Source: Betaproteobacteria bacterium
GTDB lineage: Bacteria > Pseudomonadota > Gammaproteobacteria > Burkholderiales > Burkholderiaceae_C
Length of the DNA: 64,000 bases
Direction: 5' to 3'
Assembly: GCA_016704535.1 (NCBI GenBank)
Contig: JADIZZ010000003.1
Coordinates: forward strand, 248,001 to 312,000
Part shown: one piece after another, positions 41,085 through 51,555 of the stretch
Position numbering within the stretch: the stretch's first letter is position 1
Layout of the letters: the number at the start of each line of letters is the position of its first letter
Notes under the pieces: model-generated
Database searches by the model: none
The model's input: only the letters and a program-made list of their open reading frames with translations
Told to the model about the DNA's origin: nothing
Position numbers and translations under genes: made by a program

Positions 41085-43345
41085 CGCCACCTCTGCCAAT
41101 GACCTTCGCGCATACCTTCGCCGACGCCAGCCACGCCGCTGAGCCCGAGGTGCTGCTCGTCGACGACGACGAGGTCAACCTGCTGCTCACGGCGCTGGCG
41201 TTGCGCGAACGCGGCTTCAAGGTCACCGAGGCCAGCAGCGGCGAGCAAGCGCTGGAGCTGCTGCGCGACTGGATGCCCGACCTCGTCGTGCTCGACGCGA
41301 TGATGCCCGGTCTGGATGGATTCGCCACCTGCCGCCGCCTTCGTCGGGCGCCGGGCTTCGAAAACGTGCCTGTGCTGATGCTCACCGGCCTCGAAGACGA
41401 CGCCTCCATCACCCGTGCCTACCAGGCCGGTGCCACCGACTTTTTCGTCAAGGCCACGCAGTGGAGCCTGCTGGCCGGTCGCCTGCACTATCTGCTGCGT
41501 GCTTCGCGCACGCGCATCGAGCTCGAGCGCAATCGCGCCAAGCTGGCACGCGCGCAGGACCTGGCGCGCATGGGCAGTTTCGATTGGTGGCGCACCGAGG
41601 AAGGTCTGCTGGTGTCGCCCGAGGCGCTTCGGGTCTTTGGCTTCGGTCCGCACGACCGTGTGACGCTTCGGATGCTGTTGCGCATGGTGCCCCACGAAGA
41701 CCGCCGCGCATTCCTGCGCCTGCTGCACGAGGTGATGCGCCACGCCTCGGTGCTGGCGACCGACGTGCCCATCGTGCTCTTCGACGGCCGCCAGCGCATC
41801 GTCCACGTCGAGGCCGAGCCCGAGTTCAACGAACATGGCCACAGCATTGGCTACAGCGGCATCGTGCAGGACGTCACCGACCGCCGCGCCGCCGAGGACA
41901 AGATTCGCGAGCTGGCCAACTTCGACGCCCTCACGGGGCTGCCGAACCGTCGTCAGCTGATCTGGCGCGCTGAGCGGGCGCTGGAACACGCGCGCCGCAT
42001 GCAGCACCAGTGTGCGTTGCTGCTCATCGACCTCGATCGTTTCAAGGTCATCAACGACACGCTGGGCCACGCCGCCGGCGACGAACTGCTGGTCGAGGTC
42101 GGGCGGCGTCTGCGCGCTTGCGTGCGCCACAGCGACCAGGTGATGGACGGCCAGATCGAGGCCGTCGGCGCCCGTTCGCACCGTGCATTGGAAGCCGTGG
42201 GCCGACTGGGCGGCGACGAGTTCGTGGCCCTGCTGCCCGAGATCACGTCCGACGCCGATGCCGAACGGGTGGCCGAGCGTGTGCTGAGCGCGCTGCGCGA
42301 CCCCATTTTCGTCAGTGGCCAGGAGTGTTTCGTCACCGGCAGCGTCGGCGTGGCGATCTTCCCGCGCGACGGCAACTCCGTGGTCGACCTGCTGCGCAAT
42401 TCCGACGTGGCCATGTACTCGGTGAAGGCGCAAGGCCGCAACAGCTCGGCCATCTACAGCCCGCAGCTGGCCGGTCGTGGCCGCGACAAGCTCGAGCTGG
42501 AAACGGCGCTGCACAAGGCGATCGAGCGCGACGAAATCGTATTGCACTACCAGCCCAAGATCGACGTTCGTGGTGCGCGCATGGTCGGTGCCGAAGCACT
42601 GATGCGTTGGCAGCGCGGCGGCAAGCTCGTGCCGCCCGGCGATTTCATACCGCTGGCCGAGGACACCGGCCTCATCGTGCCGCTGTCCGAATGGGCGCTG
42701 CGCCAAGCGGCCGGTCAGGCCCGCGCTTGGCAGGACAGTTACGGTTTCGCTGACGCCATTGCGGTGAACCTGCCCAGCCGTCTGTTCGAGCGCAGCGACC
42801 TCGTCGAGCACATCCATCAGTGCGTCACGGCCTTCAACGTGCCGCACCGGATGATCATGCTCGAAATCACCGAGAACAGCCTGATGAAGGACCTGCAGAA
42901 CGTCATCCCGGCGCTGCATCGGCTCAACGAGATCGGCGTCGAGATCTCGATCGACGACTTCGGCACCGGCTACTCGTCGTTGGCCTACCTGACCACGCTG
43001 CCGATCAGCGAGTTGAAGATCGACCGCAGCTTCGTGCGCGACCTGGGCATCACGCCACAGAGCAGCGCCGTGGTCACGGCGATCATCGCGCTGGCGCGTT
43101 CGCTCGGGCTGCGTGTCGTGGCCGAAGGCGTCGAGACGCTGCGCCAGATGGAGGTGTTGCACCGCCTGGGGTGTGGCGTGATGCAGGGCTTCCTCTTCAG
43201 CCGCGCCGTGCCCCCCGACGAAGTGCAGCGCTGGCTCGAGCAGACCGTGTTGCCACGCAAGGCGCCCTGGATCGGCGAGGTCACCGAGGAGGAAGCCGCC
43301 GCCGACGCCGGCCGGGCCACCGCAACGCGCCTGCTGCGCTCATGA
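41081..43345 (+). CDS. Response regulator with PAS, GGDEF and EAL domains (c-di-GMP metabolism)
   Basis: Protein of 754 aa: receiver (EVLLVDDDEVNLLLTALALR, LVVLDAMMPGLDGF phospho-Asp, DFFVKATQWS), PAS (about 150-275), GGDEF (NFDALTGLPNRRQL to about 450) and EAL (about 475-735). The GGDEF site is intact (RLGGDEFVALLP), and so is the EAL site (GAEALMRW, LEITENSLM, ISIDDFGTGYSSLAYL, AEGVET). It may thus both make and degrade c-di-GMP. About 18 residues (VMDGQIEAVGARSHRALEA) are inserted just before GGDEF, and the RxxD inhibitory site is absent. GTG 41081 overlaps the Hpt stop. ATG 41099 is the alternative start. Confidence 0.9.
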   Translation: MTPPLPMTFAHTFADASHAAEPEVLLVDDDEVNLLLTALALRERGFKVTEASSGEQALELLRDWMPDLVVLDAMMPGLDGFATCRRLRRAPGFENVPVLMLTGLEDDASITRAYQAGATDFFVKATQWSLLAGRLHYLLRASRTRIELERNRAKLARAQDLARMGSFDWWRTEEGLLVSPEALRVFGFGPHDRVTLRMLLRMVPHEDRRAFLRLLHEVMRHASVLATDVPIVLFDGRQRIVHVEAEPEFNEHGHSIGYSGIVQDVTDRRAAEDKIRELANFDALTGLPNRRQLIWRAERALEHARRMQHQCALLLIDLDRFKVINDTLGHAAGDELLVEVGRRLRACVRHSDQVMDGQIEAVGARSHRALEAVGRLGGDEFVALLPEITSDADAERVAERVLSALRDPIFVSGQECFVTGSVGVAIFPRDGNSVVDLLRNSDVAMYSVKAQGRNSSAIYSPQLAGRGRDKLELETALHKAIERDEIVLHYQPKIDVRGARMVGAEALMRWQRGGKLVPPGDFIPLAEDTGLIVPLSEWALRQAAGQARAWQDSYGFADAIAVNLPSRLFERSDLVEHIHQCVTAFNVPHRMIMLEITENSLMKDLQNVIPALHRLNEIGVEISIDDFGTGYSSLAYLTTLPISELKIDRSFVRDLGITPQSSAVVTAIIALARSLGLRVVAEGVETLRQMEVLHRLGCGVMQGFLFSRAVPPDEVQRWLEQTVLPRKAPWIGEVTEEEAAADAGRATATRLLRS

Positions 43346-43403
43346 GTGCGTCGGGCCGCTCTCGAGCGCTCACTCCCAAGCGGGCAGCGCCGGGGCCTGT
43401 CCA

Positions 43404-45086
43404 GTGAGCGTGTCCCGCCCAGCGCCACCGACGGCGGGCCGCGACACGGCGGCAGCACCCGCTGCGACCGTGCTGGCCAAGGGTGCGCTGCGTCGCCTCG
43501 CGCAGGCTCAGCTCGAACCGACGCCCGAGAACTACGCCCGTGCTTACGCTGAAGAAGCTGGGCAGCCACCGTCTGAAGCGGCGCCACGCGGCGACGGTGG
43601 CGAACTGGCGGCGGAGTCGCACAAGACGCAGCTTGCAGCTTGGGCTGCTTTGACCGAGCGGCTGGCGCGTAACCTGGACCGCGGAGGCCGCCAGTGGACG
43701 GCGGCGCGGCGCAAGGACAGCCTCAAGCGGGTTTTCGAGGGCAGCCGCAGCGATGCGCAGCGGCTGCTGCAACGCCTGCAGTCTTTGCTGTCTGCCTGGG
43801 AGGTCGACCAGCCCGGCGACCCGGCGCAGACCGGTGTCGACGATCCGCCGCTGGACACCGCGGCGCGTGGCGATGTTCCTGCCGGCGTCTGGCCGCCAGT
43901 GGCGGCGGCCTTGGGCGCTGCGGTGCGCGCGGCGCTGCCGCCGGCACTGCCGCTGGCTGCCCGCCTGGCTGCGGAACTGGCGCGCCTGGCCGACGAACTC
44001 GCCAGCGACGGGGCCACGCCAGCCCGGGCGGCCGCCATCGAGGCCGTCTGTCAGCAGACACAGCGGCTGTTTGCCGGCCGTCATCGGGTGCTGGACGAGC
44101 TCATAGCCCTGTGCCGCGAAATGACGGCGGGTCTCACCGAACTGGCCGAAGACGACAGCTGGGCGCGTGGCCAGTGCCAGGCACTGCAGGCCACGCTCGC
44201 CGACGACGGGGGTCTCGACGCGCGCGGCCTGCGTGCCGCCGGAGCCTTGCTTGCCGACACGCGACGCCATCAGCAGCGCTTGCGTGGCGAGCGCCAGGCC
44301 GCGCGCGACGCTTTGAAGCAGCTCATCCACGACATGCTGATGGAGGCGGGCGAGCTGGGCGATCAGGCTGGCCGCTTCCAGCAGGCCGCAGCCGCGCACG
44401 CCGCATCCATCGAGCAGGCCGACACGCTGCAGGGCCTGGCCGAGGTCGTGAAGTCGCTGCTGCACGACACCCGGGCGGTGCAGTCGGCCGTGGGCCTATC
44501 GCAGCAGCGCCTGCAGGCCGACCGCGCCCGTGCCACCGAGATGGAAGCGCGGGTGCGTGAACTCGAAGGCGAGTTGCGGCGCTTGTCCGAAGAGGTGTCG
44601 ACCGACGTGCTGACCCAGGTGGCCAACCGGCGCGGACTGAACCAGGCCTTCGAGGCCGAATGCGCCCGTTCCGAGCGTGGACAGGGCGGGGCCGGGCTGG
44701 CGGTGGGCCTCATCGACATCGACAACTTCAAGAAGCTCAACGACAGCCTGGGCCACGCCGCGGGCGACGTGGCGCTGAAGACGCTGGCGGCCGCGGTGCG
44801 CGAGCGCCTGCGCCCGGTGGATCACCTGGCCCGTTTCGGCGGCGAAGAGTTCGTGGTGCTGTTGCCGGGCATCGACGTCCCCGAGGCACAACAGGTCCTT
44901 ACACGTTTGCAGCGCGCCCTGAGCGAGGCTCTGTTCCTGCATGACGGGCGTGAGGTCTTCATCACCTTCTCTGCCGGCGTGACGGCCTGGCGCACCGGCG
45001 AGGCGCTGCAGGCCTCGATCGAGCGCGCTGACGAGGCGCTCTACGAGGCCAAGCGCACCGGCAAGAACCGCACCTGCATCGGCTGA
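43404..45086 (+). CDS. Diguanylate cyclase (GGDEF protein) with long helical N-terminus
   Basis: Makes c-di-GMP from two GTP. It is 560 aa. The N-terminal 390 residues are Ala-rich and mainly coiled coil (RLRGERQAARDALKQLIHDM, ATEMEARVRELEGELRRLSE), with no membrane helix and no recognised sensor. The C-terminal GGDEF domain has STDVLTQVANRRGLNQAF, LIDIDNFKKLNDSLGHAAGD, and the active site GGEEF preceded by an intact RPVD inhibitory site five residues before it. That indicates product feedback, unlike the neighbouring GGDEF-EAL protein. GTG start at 43404, 58 bases after the previous stop. Confidence 0.88.
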   Translation: MSVSRPAPPTAGRDTAAAPAATVLAKGALRRLAQAQLEPTPENYARAYAEEAGQPPSEAAPRGDGGELAAESHKTQLAAWAALTERLARNLDRGGRQWTAARRKDSLKRVFEGSRSDAQRLLQRLQSLLSAWEVDQPGDPAQTGVDDPPLDTAARGDVPAGVWPPVAAALGAAVRAALPPALPLAARLAAELARLADELASDGATPARAAAIEAVCQQTQRLFAGRHRVLDELIALCREMTAGLTELAEDDSWARGQCQALQATLADDGGLDARGLRAAGALLADTRRHQQRLRGERQAARDALKQLIHDMLMEAGELGDQAGRFQQAAAAHAASIEQADTLQGLAEVVKSLLHDTRAVQSAVGLSQQRLQADRARATEMEARVRELEGELRRLSEEVSTDVLTQVANRRGLNQAFEAECARSERGQGGAGLAVGLIDIDNFKKLNDSLGHAAGDVALKTLAAAVRERLRPVDHLARFGGEEFVVLLPGIDVPEAQQVLTRLQRALSEALFLHDGREVFITFSAGVTAWRTGEALQASIERADEALYEAKRTGKNRTCIG

Positions 45087-45164
45087 AGCTTGGGGCCATC
45101 AAGACGCCTGGCAACGACGTCCCGACGACCCCGAACCGGTGATGCCTTTGGTCACAAGACCGAC

Positions 45165-45191
45165 TCAAGGCCGCCAGCGAAAAGCCGAAAT
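45165..45191 (+). promoter_or_regulatory. Candidate sigma-28 promoter before the unknown gene at 45264
   Basis: TCAAGGCC, 11 bases, GCCGAAAT. The TCAAG and GCCGA cores are exact and the spacing is standard; the 3' end of the -10 departs from consensus. The predicted start leaves a leader of about 65 bases. Confidence 0.4.
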
Positions 45192-45263
45192 GCACGACAT
45201 GTCTCCTTCCTCTTGCCCGACACTTGTTCCCCTGGCACGCCAGGCATCGGCATACACACGTCC

Positions 45264-45986
45264 ATGAGCGTTGCACTCAAGTCGTCCAGACCCGGACTGC
45301 TCAAGCGCGTGATGCAAAGCGTCACCGCATTCTTCACGCACGACGTGGAAATCAAGCGTGCAGACGACGGCCTGAAGCTCGTGCTGCAGCACGCAGACAC
45401 CGCGGCCAAGACCCCCACGCGCGAACAGGAAACGTCCAGACACGCCAAGCAGGAGTTGGCACTCATGCGCAAGCAGCTCGCCGAACTGCTGGACGAACTG
45501 CCCGAAACGCGACAAGCGCTGCGGCACCTGGTCTTCGTCGAGCACGCCATCGGCAAGCACGGGCTGAAGGCCCTGCACAAGCTGCCGGTGGACGTTCTGG
45601 AGCGCGCGCTTTCGCAGTTCGAGGGTCTGGTCACGAACTGGTCGCCGGTGGGCTTGGCCAGCCTGCGCTCGAAGATGGCGGTGGCGATCATCGACCGCGA
45701 CCACCAAAACCCGGCGAACGATGACGAGGTCTACCGTACCGCTGCGGTGATGGACACGCTGCCCGTCATGCCGGCAGTAGTCGAGCCGGAAAGCAACGAC
45801 GACGAGGCCCTGGCTGCGGCCTATGCTGCGCTGGGTAACCTGGCGCCGGGTGTGGCGCCGGTGGTGGAGATGCAGGGCGAACTGAATTCGCCTTCGGCCC
45901 GTGTGCTGGAACGCGCGGCTACCCGGCCTACCGAACAAGCCACCGCGGCCCCCGACAGCATCAAGCTGCGCGAGTTGCAGCACTGA
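45264..45986 (+). CDS. Hypothetical protein, possibly in the flagellar regulon
   Basis: Not recognised. It is 240 aa and soluble. The N-terminus is basic (LKSSRPGLLKRVMQSVTAFF). The helical middle has ELALMRKQLAELLDELPETR then HLVFVEHAIGKHGLKALHKL, and an acidic, low-complexity C-terminal third ends DSIKLRELQH. No catalytic motif is visible. Candidate sigma-28 promoter at 45165 and the neighbouring GGDEF gene suggest a motility or biofilm role. Its stop is only three bases from the convergent copper ATPase stop. Confidence 0.65.
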   Translation: MSVALKSSRPGLLKRVMQSVTAFFTHDVEIKRADDGLKLVLQHADTAAKTPTREQETSRHAKQELALMRKQLAELLDELPETRQALRHLVFVEHAIGKHGLKALHKLPVDVLERALSQFEGLVTNWSPVGLASLRSKMAVAIIDRDHQNPANDDEVYRTAAVMDTLPVMPAVVEPESNDDEALAAAYAALGNLAPGVAPVVEMQGELNSPSARVLERAATRPTEQATAAPDSIKLRELQH

Positions 45987-45989
45987 CGG

Positions 45990-48473
<2,484 letters not shown>

Positions 48474-48581
48474 CGTCGAGGGAAGCAGGGTGCGACAGCC
48501 CGAACCAGGTTGCCAGGCTGCCGCAGCTGAGCGGACAGTATGCTCTGCGCTCCAGTCGCCATACTCGCCGAACAGGAACCC

Positions 48582-48788
48582 ATGATGATCACCTTCGAAG
48601 TGCAGGACATGACCTGCGGCCACTGTGTCAGCACCATCACCCAGGCGGTCAAGGCGCTGGATGCGCACGCCAGCGTGCGGATCGACCTCGCCGCACACCG
48701 GGTCGACATCGAGCCCGCCAGCGCCGATGCGGTGGCCCTGCGCGAGGCCATCACCGAGGCGGGCTTCACGCCGGTGGCTGTCGGCTAG
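48582..48788 (+). CDS. copZ: Copper chaperone, HMA domain (CopZ-like)
   Basis: Small cytoplasmic metallochaperone of 68 aa with one ferredoxin-like HMA fold. The metal-binding loop is QDMTCGHCVSTITQAVKALD, and it ends EAITEAGFTPVAVG. It probably delivers Cu(I) to the ATPase encoded divergently. AGGAACCC precedes the first of two in-line ATGs at 48582 and 48585. Confidence 0.9.
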   Translation: MMITFEVQDMTCGHCVSTITQAVKALDAHASVRIDLAAHRVDIEPASADAVALREAITEAGFTPVAVG

Positions 48789-48902
48789 CGTTCACGGCCA
48801 TCGCGCTTCGACGGCCATCCGCGAGACGCCGGCATGCGCGGACGGTGCAGGCGTTGATCCAGGGCAAGGCGGCGGCTGCGCGGCTGCCTACACTTCCGAG
48901 CC

Positions 48903-49292
48903 ATGCGCCGCCTGCTCGTGCTTTTCCTGTTGCTGATGCTGCCGTTCCAGGGCGCGTTGGCGGTGGTGAGCGGCATCACGGCGCTGGATGCGCCTTGTGC
49001 GGCTTTGCAGCAAGCGGCGCTGCACGGTGAGGATGACCGCGCAAACGGCAACGCGACCGGCAGCGATGCCGGTGCCGACCTGGAAGGCGTGATGGTCGAC
49101 TGCGACCATGGTCTGCCCGCCGAGCCCTGTTGTGACGGCCACTGCAGCGCCTGCCACGGCCACGGGCTGGTCGCCCTCGTCGGCTTGCCCCTCGTGCTGG
49201 GCAGCCGCAGCACGGGCAGTGGCGTCCCAGTGCGCAGCGCCTTGGGCGCGCCCGATCACATTCCCGAGCTTCCGCTCCGGCCACCGCTGTAG
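48903..49292 (+). CDS. Small periplasmic CzcI-like metal-resistance protein
   Basis: Protein of 129 aa with a signal peptide (RRLLVLFLLLMLPFQGALA). The middle is rich in Cys and His (DCDHGLPAEPCCDGHCSACH), plausibly metal binding, and the end DHIPELPLRPPL resembles the closing motif of CzcI-type proteins near cobalt-zinc-cadmium or copper efflux genes. Identification is by pattern only. It lies 114 bases after the chaperone gene on the same strand. Confidence 0.55.
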   Translation: MRRLLVLFLLLMLPFQGALAVVSGITALDAPCAALQQAALHGEDDRANGNATGSDAGADLEGVMVDCDHGLPAEPCCDGHCSACHGHGLVALVGLPLVLGSRSTGSGVPVRSALGAPDHIPELPLRPPL

Positions 49293-49470
49293 GTTCCGGC
49301 CCGCCGCGTCTGCTCGCGCCGCCTTGGCGGCGAACAGCGATACCCCCCAAAGTCCGTCCAGGCGGCCCGGCGCCAGTGTGTGCCCAGGTGCGAGTTCCAC
49401 ACCCGAAAGCCCGCTGCCCCCTCGCAAGATCAGGCGGTCTGTACGCAGCCACCGCCCGCAGGAGAACACG

Positions 49471-50208
49471 ATGACCCGCAAGTCCCCAAAGAACCCCAAG
49501 ACCGCAGCACAAGCGATCACCATCCCACCGACCGTCACCTTGGCCGCGGCGCCAGGGCAGGGCGGGCAGGCCAGCCGCCGGGGCCTGATCGTCGCTGCCA
49601 GCGCCGCCATCGTGGCCGCAATAGGCTCGGGCGCCTATCTGGCCTTCGGTGGCCGCAGCGACGCCGAGACCCGGCCCGAACTGCTGAGCGCCCATGCGCC
49701 GACGCTGGGCCCGGCCACGGCCAAGGTGCACATCGTCGAGTTTCTCGACCCGGCCTGTGAAACCTGCGCGGTGTTCTACCCGCTGGTCAAGCGCATCGTG
49801 GCCGACAACCCCGACAAGATCCGCCTGTCGTTGCGCCACGTGCCCTTCCACCGCGGTTCGGAAGACGTGGTGCGCATGCTCGAGGCCAGCCGCAAGCAGG
49901 ACCGCTACTGGCTCGCGCTGGAAGCCCTGCTGGCCTCGCAGGCGCAGTGGGCCATCAACCATGTCGTGCAGCCGACGCTGGCGCTGCAGGCCATATCCGG
50001 TGTCGCCATCGGCCTGGATCTGGCGCGCCTGGCGACCGACATGCGCGCACCCGAAGTCGACCAGCGCATGGCGCAAGACAGCCGCGACGCAGCGGCGCTG
50101 CAGGTCACCAAGACGCCAGAGTACTTCGTCAACGGTCGCCAGATGGCCAGCTTCGGGCGCCAGCAATTGCAGTCGCTGATCAGCGACGCGCTCAAGCGCG
50201 CCTATTGA
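49471..50208 (+). CDS. Membrane-anchored DsbA-family thiol-disulfide protein
   Basis: Protein of 245 aa. One helix (residues about 38-60, LIVAASAAIVAAIGSGAYLA) anchors a periplasmic thioredoxin-fold domain with the active site CETC (residues 96-99, FLDPACETCAVFYP). The DsbA-like helical insert and a cis-Pro region (VTKTPEYFVNGRQM) follow. It could be an oxidase or, with the next protein as electron donor, a reductase or isomerase. GGAGAACACG precedes the ATG. Its TGA overlaps the next ATG by one base. Confidence 0.85.
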   Translation: MTRKSPKNPKTAAQAITIPPTVTLAAAPGQGGQASRRGLIVAASAAIVAAIGSGAYLAFGGRSDAETRPELLSAHAPTLGPATAKVHIVEFLDPACETCAVFYPLVKRIVADNPDKIRLSLRHVPFHRGSEDVVRMLEASRKQDRYWLALEALLASQAQWAINHVVQPTLALQAISGVAIGLDLARLATDMRAPEVDQRMAQDSRDAAALQVTKTPEYFVNGRQMASFGRQQLQSLISDALKRAY

Positions 50209-51494
50209 TGCCAGCGGCCACTGCCCCCGATCGGATGCCCGTGATGAACAAGTTCTTGAGTCTCGCCCGTGAGAGTTGGGCGCTGTGCGCGTTGCTGCTG
50301 GGCCTGCTGCTGGGCGGGGCTGCACCGATCGCTGCCGCGGCCGGCGCGGCGTCGGCGCCCGCCGCAGGTTCGTCCGCCGCTGTTTCGCGCACGCTCGTCG
50401 AGGTCTTCGTGCGCGAAGGCTGTCCGCACTGCGCCAAGGCCGAGGCCTTTCTCGAAAGATTGGGCAAAGAGCGGCCCGAGCTCCGCATCGTCATCCGCGA
50501 TGTCTCCAAGGAGCCGGCGGCGATGCAGCGGCTGCAGGACATCGCGCGCCAGCAGGGCGGCGCGGCGGTCGTGCCGGCCTTCTTCGTCGGTGGGCAGTTC
50601 ATTCTCGGTTTTTCGCCAGAGGCCTCGACCGACAAGTTGGTGCTTGGGGCCTTGCGGGGCGTGAAGCCGCCGGCTGGCGCTGCATCGGCCGCGGCCTCGA
50701 GCTGTGCCGCACAGGAAGACTCCACCTGCAAGGCCGAGGTGACCCCCGACGCAGCTGACACCAGCGCCTTCGAGGTGACGGTGTTCGGCCGAACGATCTC
50801 GCTCGACGACGTGGGACTGCCGGCTTTCACCGTCGCGATGGGCCTGTTGGATGGCCTGAACCCGTGCTCGATGTGGGTGCTGATCCTGATGATCTCGCTG
50901 CTGTCCACGCTGAACGACCGCAAGCGCATGCTGGTCATCGCCGGCACATTCGTGCTGGTGGAAGGCGTGGCCTACTTCGTGTTCATGACGGCGTGGCTGA
51001 ACCTGTTCCTGCTCATCGGGCTGTCGCGCGCTTCGCAGCTGGTCATCGCGGCCATTGCCATCGTCGCCGGGCTGATCAACATGAAGGACTTCGTGATGCC
51101 GGGGCGTGGCCCATCGCTGTCGATCTCGGACAAGTCCAAACCCGGCATCTACGCCCGCATGCGCGACGTCCTGCGCGCCAAGAGCCTGCCGGCGGCCATC
51201 GTCGGCGTGATCGTGCTGGGGCTGCTGGTGCAGGTGGTCGAGTTCCTCTGCACGTCCGGTTTCCCGGCGCTGTTCACGCGCATCCTCACGCTGCGCCAGC
51301 TCGACACGGCCAGCTACTACGGCTACCTGCTGCTCTACAACCTGGCCTACATGTTCGACGACGTCCTCGTGCTGGCCATCGGCGTGACCACGCTGTCGCA
51401 CCGGCGGCTGCAGGACAAGGAAGGGCGCTGGCTGAAGCTGATCAGCGGCGTCGTGATGGTGGCATTGGGGGTCTACCTGATCGTCGCCGCCTGA
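50208..51494 (+). CDS. Glutaredoxin-CcdA fusion membrane protein
   Basis: Protein of 428 aa. It starts with a signal or first helix (about 23-45), followed by a glutaredoxin-like domain with CPHC at 72-75 and VPAFFVGGQF. A linker has a further Cys pair (SSCAAQEDSTCKAE). A six-helix CcdA/DsbD-beta-like domain (about 205-428) has LNPCSMWVLILM and VVEFLCTSGFPALF, each carrying one of the two cysteines that relay electrons in DsbD. Such a protein would carry electrons from cytoplasm to periplasm. The TGATG overlap with the DsbA-like gene says the two act together. The copper genes beside it suggest thiol repair under copper stress. Confidence 0.8.
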   Translation: MPAATAPDRMPVMNKFLSLARESWALCALLLGLLLGGAAPIAAAAGAASAPAAGSSAAVSRTLVEVFVREGCPHCAKAEAFLERLGKERPELRIVIRDVSKEPAAMQRLQDIARQQGGAAVVPAFFVGGQFILGFSPEASTDKLVLGALRGVKPPAGAASAAASSCAAQEDSTCKAEVTPDAADTSAFEVTVFGRTISLDDVGLPAFTVAMGLLDGLNPCSMWVLILMISLLSTLNDRKRMLVIAGTFVLVEGVAYFVFMTAWLNLFLLIGLSRASQLVIAAIAIVAGLINMKDFVMPGRGPSLSISDKSKPGIYARMRDVLRAKSLPAAIVGVIVLGLLVQVVEFLCTSGFPALFTRILTLRQLDTASYYGYLLLYNLAYMFDDVLVLAIGVTTLSHRRLQDKEGRWLKLISGVVMVALGVYLIVAA

Positions 51495-51510
51495 GCGGGT
51501 GCCAGAAGCG

Positions 51511-51538
51511 CGGACGGCCCGCGCGGGCGGGCCGTCCG
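51511..51538. terminator. Convergent terminator hairpin after the glutaredoxin-CcdA gene
   Basis: CGGACGGCCCGC and GCGGGCCGTCCG pair perfectly over 12 bp around a four-base loop (51523-51526). It lacks a strong T tract but sits in the 61 bases between convergent genes and could act in both directions. Confidence 0.6.
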
Positions 51539-51555
51539 TCATGACCGGTGGGCGT

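Noticed and set aside
40421..43162. Long open minus-strand frame (913 codons) opposite the Hpt and GGDEF-EAL genes
   Set aside because: The plus-strand genes carry intact catalytic motifs, and this frame has none and crosses the start of the divergent kinase.
48474..48581. CueR-type operator between copA and copZ
   Set aside because: Expected by family knowledge, but no clear CueR-like palindrome with a 19-base spacer could be read.
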